In this document: positions 7,667 through 10,822 of the stretch, piece after piece
Layout of the letters: every line of letters begins with the position of its first letter
Numbering within the stretch: position 1 is the stretch's first letter
Assembly: GCA_009776995.1 (NCBI GenBank)
Contig: WRMR01000126.1
Coordinates: 1-10,822 of the forward strand
DNA length: 10,822 bases
Direction: 5' to 3'
Origin: Planctomycetaceae bacterium
Lineage (GTDB): Bacteria > Planctomycetota > Planctomycetia > Pirellulales > Thermoguttaceae
Notes under the pieces: generated by a model
Told to the model about the DNA's origin: nothing
The model's input: the letters and a program-made list of their open reading frames with translations, nothing else
Databases searched by the model: none
Program-made: the position numbers and the translations under genes

Positions 7667-7882
7667 GATTGGTAGGTCTTCTGACTCCCGGAAAGAAACG
7701 CGGCCTTCTCAATTCGTTGCCGTCATAAGTGTCGGCAGGAACCAATGGCTTTCAGTGATCTGCATTTCCTGTTGCTGTCTGTTGACAGTCCGGTTACAGC
7801 GGCGAGGACCGTTTCGGCATTGCACCGAATTCCCTGTTATCGACCGATTGAAGAATGGGACGGAAAAACCGTCAAAACAATC
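7667..7882 (-). ncRNA. Cobalamin riboswitch upstream of DUF1559-btuFCD
   Basis: Read on the minus strand, this region has the cobalamin riboswitch (RF00174) landmarks in order: GATTG (plus 7878-7882), which can pair as P1 with CAATC at plus 7667-7671; a small P2 hairpin (gacgg/ccgtc, 7859-7863 and 7869-7873); GGGAATTCGGTGCAATGCCG; ACGGTCCTCGCCGCTGTAA (plus 7797-7812 region); AGCCATTGG; GAGAAGGC; and the B12 box GGGAGTCAGAAGACCTACC at 7671-7689. It starts about 28 nt after the predicted transcription start and ends about 90 nt before the DUF1559 ATG. By analogy with the class, bound cobalamin is expected to lower expression of the downstream genes. Confidence 0.93.
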
Positions 7883-7916
7883 GCGTCGAACACCATACTC
7901 CTCATACTCGTTTCTG

Positions 7917-7944
7917 ATTCTATACTTGGAAAAAAGCCTGTCAA
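7917..7944 (-). promoter_or_regulatory. Sigma-70-type promoter for the riboswitch-DUF1559-btuFCD unit
   Basis: On the minus strand, TTGACA (plus 7939-7944) and TAGAAT (plus 7917-7922) are separated by 16 nt. Transcription would start near 7910, a few nucleotides before the riboswitch. The second riboswitch has the same two hexamers with the same spacing. Confidence 0.75.
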
Positions 7945-7965
7945 GAGAACACCGGAAAAAAATTC

Positions 7966-8003
7966 AAAAAACGAGGCTGTCGCACAAAAATTGTTATTTG
8001 CGA
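7966..8003 (-). terminator. Weak candidate terminator after the Cys-rich gene
   Basis: A 5-bp stem (tcgca 7980-7984, tgcga 7999-8003) overlaps the stop codon of the Cys-rich gene, and a run of six U follows after 8 nt on the minus strand. The stem is short and not directly joined to the U run, so the call is weak. The next promoter's -35 box lies only 22 nt beyond the U run. Confidence 0.25.
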
Positions 8004-8251
8004 TCATTGATTTGCTTCAACCTGGCTGTGATCTTGTGATAGTTGTCCGGATCATGCGGGAACGTGCAGTTTGTGCAGTTCTTGATTTTTTTCGCGTTGC
8101 CTGAATACCCGAAGTTTCCACCGCATTGGTCGCCCAAATCATAAAGCGGGCAATAACAAAACAGGCAATTGAACCGTTCAGGATCGCACTGCTCATGGCA
8201 TGGAAAATAACGGCAATCGACGTTACGGAAAAATTTGTCACTGTTGTTCAT
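7994..8251 (-). CDS. Small Cys-rich protein (zf-like, PF04071-type), cobalamin-associated
   Basis: This 85-residue protein has nine Cys (13, 18, 22, 29, 32, 34, 43, 59, 62) and conserved-looking blocks CRYFPCH, FNCLFCYCPLY, CGGNFGY, NCTNCTFPH and a final DNYHKI. These match my memory of the cysteine-rich small domain family (Pfam zf-like), a presumed metal-binding domain that occurs alone or fused to cobalamin-pathway proteins such as archaeal CobD. Its exact role is unknown; metal or corrinoid-related handling in the cytoplasm is inferred. No signal peptide is present. The ATG at 8251 overlaps the stop of the lipoprotein gene (ATGA), which fixes the start and implies translational coupling. 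It is the last gene of the second riboswitch-controlled unit. Confidence 0.8.
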   Translation of the reverse strand: MNNSDKFFRNVDCRYFPCHEQCDPERFNCLFCYCPLYDLGDQCGGNFGYSGNAKKIKNCTNCTFPHDPDNYHKITARLKQINDRK

Positions 8252-8895
8252 AACACTTTCCCGGCTCCAGGAAAAATTTTCGTATCCAACGACTCGATTT
8301 CAATTTTGAGTTCTCTGGCACCTTGTTCCCCAATCAGAAATTCCAGACCGGATTTTTTTTCGTCGTTGAACTTGGCGGGAATCACCGACTCGATTTTCTG
8401 CGGCCGGAGCGGACGACGGCCTTGTTGCATCTGTTCGGCACGTTCGCGATTCGTGGGTGTTTCCACCGCTGTGTTTTTCACGATGGAAACACGGTATTCA
8501 CCGGGAAAAATTCCTTTCTGTCCAAGCGTCATCAGCGAAAACACTCCCTTGTCATCCGTTGTGGCAACGGCGGCACGCACACCGGGTTTGTTATCTTTCG
8601 GCGAAAAGGTGACAATCGCCCCGGCAAGGGGTTCGTCTTGAAACATCACGGCACCCCGGCACGGAACAAGACCTTCCAACTTTGGTCCACGCTCGCATCC
8701 GACCGTCGTCAACACGATAAACGTGGTGACCGCTACAAGAAACAGCAGCCGGGAACACAGAGAAGTCACGAAGTGACCGAACGGAGTGACCGGGGAGTGC
8801 GGTTGCCGCCCCAATCCGGTCACTCTGTTTTCCTTCGGTGAACTTCGTTCCCGACTGTTGTTTCTTGCGGCATCATGCGGTAATAACTCTCTCAT
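8248..8895 (-). CDS. Lipoprotein, transthyretin/carboxypeptidase-regulatory-like, with repeat-derived N-terminus
   Basis: This 215-residue predicted lipoprotein has its hydrophobic core LLFLVAVTTFIVLTTVG ending at lipidated Cys67. The mature part (GAVMFQDEPLAGAIVTF, then DDKGVFSL and GIFPGEYRVSI) has the same beta-sandwich pattern as the lipoprotein at 1262-1708. ATG 8895 overlaps the stop of the preceding DUF1559 gene (ATGA), typical of translational coupling. The n-region before the hydrophobic core is about 48 residues, far longer than usual, because codons about 10-53 are encoded by repeat copy B. A GTG at 8769 (residue 43) would give a signal peptide of normal length but has no visible ribosome binding site. 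The open frame continues upstream to 9171, but that part overlaps the DUF1559 gene. It lies between the DUF1559 and Cys-rich genes behind a cobalamin riboswitch, so an envelope role in corrinoid handling is inferred. Confidence 0.78.
   Translation of the reverse strand: MRELLPHDAARNNSRERSSPKENRVTGLGRQPHSPVTPFGHFVTSLCSRLLFLVAVTTFIVLTTVGCERGPKLEGLVPCRGAVMFQDEPLAGAIVTFSPKDNKPGVRAAVATTDDKGVFSLMTLGQKGIFPGEYRVSIVKNTAVETPTNRERAEQMQQGRRPLRPQKIESVIPAKFNDEKKSGLEFLIGEQGARELKIEIESLDTKIFPGAGKVL
8736..8867. repeat. Dispersed palindromic repeat, copy B (about 132 bp), inside a coding region
   Basis: The terminal inverted repeats are 21 nt long with two mismatches (8736-8756 and 8847-8867; core cagcagccgggaac). 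The element is homologous to copy A at 6316-6445 in the opposite orientation. It lies wholly within the 5' end of the lipoprotein gene and stays open in that reading frame. Its left end encodes SRLLFL, the start of the signal peptide's hydrophobic core. Confidence 0.78.
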
Positions 8896-9956
8896 AAAAC
8901 CCCCATATCGCCGCCGGAGGCTGAACCGAGTGCGCCCCAAATTCCGAATGGCGATTTGCCCGATTTGACCGGCGGTTGCGAAAGGTCTTGCGTATCGATA
9001 GTCTCGGAAACAAAGGTCACGGAACCGTCTCCCAGCAACACGCCTGCTCCGCCGACATGGTAGCTGCTCGGTCCTCCCAGAAAATGATAACTTGTTGAAC
9101 AAGACGGTGAATTCGGTGGCAGAATTGTGCTGAACGATGTTGAGAAAGGCGCACCCCAAGCCCAGTTCCAACCCGTGTCGTTGGAGACCGAGGCACTGGC
9201 GACATATTGGTTATTCTCTCCGCGAAGAGCCATGCAGCCTGAAGCCTTGAATCCCTGTGTCGGGTCTGCCGTCGGGGAATCAAGATTGACGGAAAACGCA
9301 GTGCCATCCAGAATATGGCGGCTTCCATCAATGGCAATGCGCCGTTCGCTCATCGCGATGGTGTTGCTCAAACCATCGGTGACCGCACTGAAACCGGCCC
9401 AGGCTTGCAAGCGAAACGGCCCGCGGCCTTCTCCGGGGGACTCGGCATATTGCAACCAGGGCCAATCGCCGCTTGAGACGCAATAGCTGCTGACTCCGGC
9501 ATTGTTCCAGGTTCCGGTAAAATTTGCGTTCGGATCGGATGGGCAGGTGTAGGCGGAAATCTGGTACGACCAGATTGCGTATTCGTCGAACACCATGTGA
9601 TCGTCTCCCGCAGCATCGTCGTCGGCAAGTTGATCGGCAATGGCGTTCTGTTCGATGTAGGGAAGCAAAGCGACGAGCGTCGAATAAAGCATGCTTCCGC
9701 CTCCCCAGGGGTTTCTTGCCGCCGGGCCATAGTCAAACGACGGCAAACTGTTGTACGTGGAGTGATAGTTGTGCAGCGCAAGGCCGAGTTGCTTGAACTT
9801 GTTGGAGCATTCCATTCGCCGCGCCGCCGAACGGGCCGCCTGGACTGCCGGCAAAAGCAGGGCGATCAAAATTCCGATAATGGCAATCACCACGAGGAGT
9901 TCGACCAGCGTGAACGCACGGCGATTGCGGGACTTTGTGAAAATCGTGAGAAACAT
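8892..9956 (-). CDS. Second cobalamin-riboswitch-controlled DUF1559 prepilin-like protein
   Basis: This 354-residue DUF1559 (SBP_bac_10) protein has the N-terminus NRRAFTLVELLVVIAIIG (Ala14|Phe15, Glu19), then LLPAVQAARSAARRMEC, and a C-terminal H-x9-DG motif (His300, Asp310-Gly311). It ends in a Gly-rich tail. ATG 9956 was chosen because AAAGG lies about 8 nt upstream; the frame extends to 10076, but that stretch is leader RNA after the riboswitch. It is the first gene of the second riboswitch-controlled unit, and its stop overlaps the start of the lipoprotein gene. It differs from the protein at 6514-7575 in most of the central region, so the two may bind different ligands or play different parts. 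A corrinoid-capture role is inferred from regulation. Confidence 0.86.
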   Translation of the reverse strand: MFLTIFTKSRNRRAFTLVELLVVIAIIGILIALLLPAVQAARSAARRMECSNKFKQLGLALHNYHSTYNSLPSFDYGPAARNPWGGGSMLYSTLVALLPYIEQNAIADQLADDDAAGDDHMVFDEYAIWSYQISAYTCPSDPNANFTGTWNNAGVSSYCVSSGDWPWLQYAESPGEGRGPFRLQAWAGFSAVTDGLSNTIAMSERRIAIDGSRHILDGTAFSVNLDSPTADPTQGFKASGCMALRGENNQYVASASVSNDTGWNWAWGAPFSTSFSTILPPNSPSCSTSYHFLGGPSSYHVGGAGVLLGDGSVTFVSETIDTQDLSQPPVKSGKSPFGIWGALGSASGGDMGVL

Positions 9957-10053
9957 GTGTGTGAACCTTTGTCGTTGGCACTTTCGACAGTGTTCCCGGT
10001 GCAAAATCGAAGACGGAAACAAGCGAAAATGCGGTATCAACAGAGCAAATCCC

Positions 10054-10089
10054 GGTAAAACCCTCGTCCTTCGCAAGGAGGTTCTTACC
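10054..10089 (-). promoter_or_regulatory. Leader hairpin between cobalamin riboswitch and DUF1559 gene (second unit)
   Basis: Arms 10054-10065 and 10078-10089 pair over 12 positions with one mismatch and one G-U wobble. The loop side holds tcgtccttcgcaa (plus strand, 10064-10076), identical to a 13-nt sequence in the first unit's leader. It begins 11 nt after the B12 box, so it is a likely expression-platform element. The DUF1559 ATG is about 100 nt further on, with no other strong structure noticed. Confidence 0.55.
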
Positions 10090-10096
10090 CCAACGA

Positions 10097-10325
10097 CATT
10101 GGCAGGTTTTCTGACTTACGGCAAAAACGTCAAAGCCTTCTCAACCGGCTCTTGTAGGACCACAAGAAACCGGCCAATGGCAACATAGAATTTTGACGTT
10201 TCGATACCGATCACAGCGGCGAGGACCGTTCCGGAATTTCCCGACAAACAAAATTGCACCGGGCGACACCGGATTCCCTTTTTCAACGGGTTTTCAGACA
10301 ATCGAAAACCGTTGACACCAATATC
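10097..10325 (-). ncRNA. Cobalamin riboswitch upstream of DUF1559-lipoprotein-Cys-rich unit
   Basis: On the minus strand the landmarks are: ATTGG (plus 10319-10323), able to pair as P1 with CCAAT at plus 10098-10102; a long P2 hairpin (caacgg-gttttc / gaaaac-cgttg, about 10284-10314); GGGAATCCGGTG and GGTGCAA; CGGTCCTCGCCGCTGTGAT (plus about 10209-10228); TTGCCATTGG; GAGAAGGC; and the B12 box GTAAGTCAGAAAACCTGCC at 10101-10119. These agree with RF00174. P1 begins about 3 nt after the predicted transcription start. Cobalamin binding is expected to repress the three-gene unit downstream. Confidence 0.94.
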
Positions 10326-10332
10326 AACAGGT

Positions 10333-10360
10333 ATTCTAACAGAAACGGATTGCATGTCAA
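10333..10360 (-). promoter_or_regulatory. Sigma-70-type promoter for the second riboswitch unit
   Basis: On the minus strand, TTGACA (plus 10355-10360) and TAGAAT (plus 10333-10338) are 16 nt apart, giving a start near 10326, at the edge of riboswitch P1. Hexamers and spacing are the same as for the first riboswitch promoter. Confidence 0.78.
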
Positions 10361-10458
10361 CTCTCTCAAACAGTTTCCCTGCGACTCAAATTCATGGATT
10401 GAAATTTCCAGGAAAATTCCAAAACTTGATCATTCCTGGATTATTCCCACGGAATCCA

Positions 10459-10487
10459 TTGATTGGCAAGCAAGAAATCGGTACAAT
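10459..10487 (+). promoter_or_regulatory. Candidate promoter for the rightmost membrane-protein gene
   Basis: TTGATT (10459-10464) and TACAAT (10482-10487) are 17 nt apart on the plus strand, about 70 nt before ATG 10559. It faces away from the riboswitch promoter at 10333-10360. Apart from these divergent promoters, I see nothing else in the gene-free stretch 10361-10558. Confidence 0.5.
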
Positions 10488-10558
10488 GAAATATGCTGCG
10501 GGAGTTTGGTTGGACTGTCAGTTGATGCAAAAACCATTCATTTAGGCGAGGAATCCCA

Positions 10559-10822
10559 ATGGCCAAAACAATCATTGCCGAATCGCTGGCGGCGGTCAGT
10601 CTGCGGAACCGTGTTCAGCGTTTGCTTGAGTCGCTTTGTTGCGGCGTGTTTTACGGTACGCTGGCGGCACTGCCGTTGTTGCTGCTACAAGTTGCGGGGA
10701 GATTTCCCGGTGTGAGTGCCTGGCCGATTTTGTTGATTGGTCTTCTCTTGGGGCTTGTCATCAGCGCATTGCTTGGCTGGTTCCGCCCGTTGGAAACGAA
10801 AATCGCCGCCGAAAAAGCCGAC
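10559..10822 (+). CDS. Membrane protein of unknown function, N-terminal part
   Basis: The first 88 residues of a protein that continues beyond the window. An amphipathic N-terminal stretch (SLAAVSLRNRVQRLLES) is followed by two hydrophobic segments, roughly residues 28-46 (GVFYGTLAALPLLLLQVAG) and 53-71 (WPILLIGLLLGLVISALLG), and then a charged segment (ETKIAAEKAD) that probably starts a cytoplasmic or periplasmic domain. ATG 10559 has GCGAGG about 9 nt upstream. I do not recognise the family from this fragment. It is divergent from the B12-regulated unit and has its own candidate promoter, so there is no sign of a link to cobalamin. Confidence 0.65.
   Translation, partial: MAKTIIAESLAAVSLRNRVQRLLESLCCGVFYGTLAALPLLLLQVAGRFPGVSAWPILLIGLLLGLVISALLGWFRPLETKIAAEKAD

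Noticed and set aside
7745..8104. Plus-strand open frames of about 90-120 codons in the gap between the Cys-rich gene and the DUF1559 gene
   Set aside because: The region is explained by a cobalamin riboswitch and its promoter on the minus strand, and the frames show no ribosome binding site or domain.
8896..9171. Upstream extension of the lipoprotein reading frame
   Set aside because: It lies entirely inside the DUF1559 gene. The ATGA overlap at 8892-8895 gives a better start.
10116..10355. A 79-codon minus-strand frame starting at the second riboswitch promoter
   Set aside because: It covers the riboswitch aptamer almost exactly, and its sequence conservation is explained by RNA structure.
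10312..10545. Short plus-strand frames between the second riboswitch and the membrane-protein gene
   Set aside because: They have low-complexity translations and no ribosome binding site, and they overlap candidate promoters.

Overview
The window looks like chromosomal DNA of a planctomycete. It encodes three proteins of the DUF1559 (SBP_bac_10) type, each with a prepilin-like N-terminus (FTLVELLVVIA) and a C-terminal H-x9-DG motif, and two short lipoproteins with a transthyretin/carboxypeptidase-regulatory-like fold. Large expansions of both families are typical of Planctomycetes. No tRNA, rRNA, CRISPR array, transposase or phage gene was seen.

Layout. (1) Positions 1-3387, plus strand: a DUF1559 gene whose 5' end carries a run of 15 G, a small lipoprotein gene, and a gene for a Tat-exported protein that resembles L-fucose/L-arabinose isomerases. 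(2) Positions 3388-3554: intergenic, with a perfect 19-bp inverted repeat between convergent genes. (3) Positions 3555-7944, minus strand, read from right to left: a promoter, a cobalamin riboswitch, a leader hairpin, a DUF1559 gene, a 130-bp repeat, then btuF-, btuC- and btuD-like genes for a FecCD/BtuCD-type ABC importer. (4) Positions 7994-10360, minus strand, again right to left: a near-identical promoter, a second cobalamin riboswitch, a related leader hairpin, a DUF1559 gene, a lipoprotein gene and a small Cys-rich (zf-like, PF04071-type) gene. These three genes are joined by 4-nt ATGA overlaps. (5) Positions 10361-10822: a divergent promoter and the 5' end of a membrane-protein gene that runs off the window.

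How the genes may work together. Regions 3 and 4 are two consecutive B12-controlled transcription units. Both put a surface-type DUF1559 protein first behind the riboswitch. One continues into a complete ABC importer and the other into a lipoprotein plus a Cys-rich protein of a family associated with cobalamin genes. The simplest reading is a planctomycete cobalamin/corrinoid acquisition locus in which DUF1559 pseudopilin-like proteins and a lipoprotein take part in capturing or passing corrinoid at the cell surface, and BtuFCD moves it across the inner membrane. The riboswitches and ABC genes are clear. The role of the DUF1559 proteins and the lipoprotein in B12 handling is inferred.

Two further points stand out. 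The G tract in the first DUF1559 gene lies between the best Shine-Dalgarno/ATG and the body of the gene, and at its present length it puts them out of frame, as expected for a phase-variable gene in the OFF state or for a homopolymer sequencing error. A dispersed, internally palindromic repeat of about 130 bp occurs twice. One copy lies in-frame at the start of the B12-regulated lipoprotein gene and encodes most of the n-region of its signal peptide.
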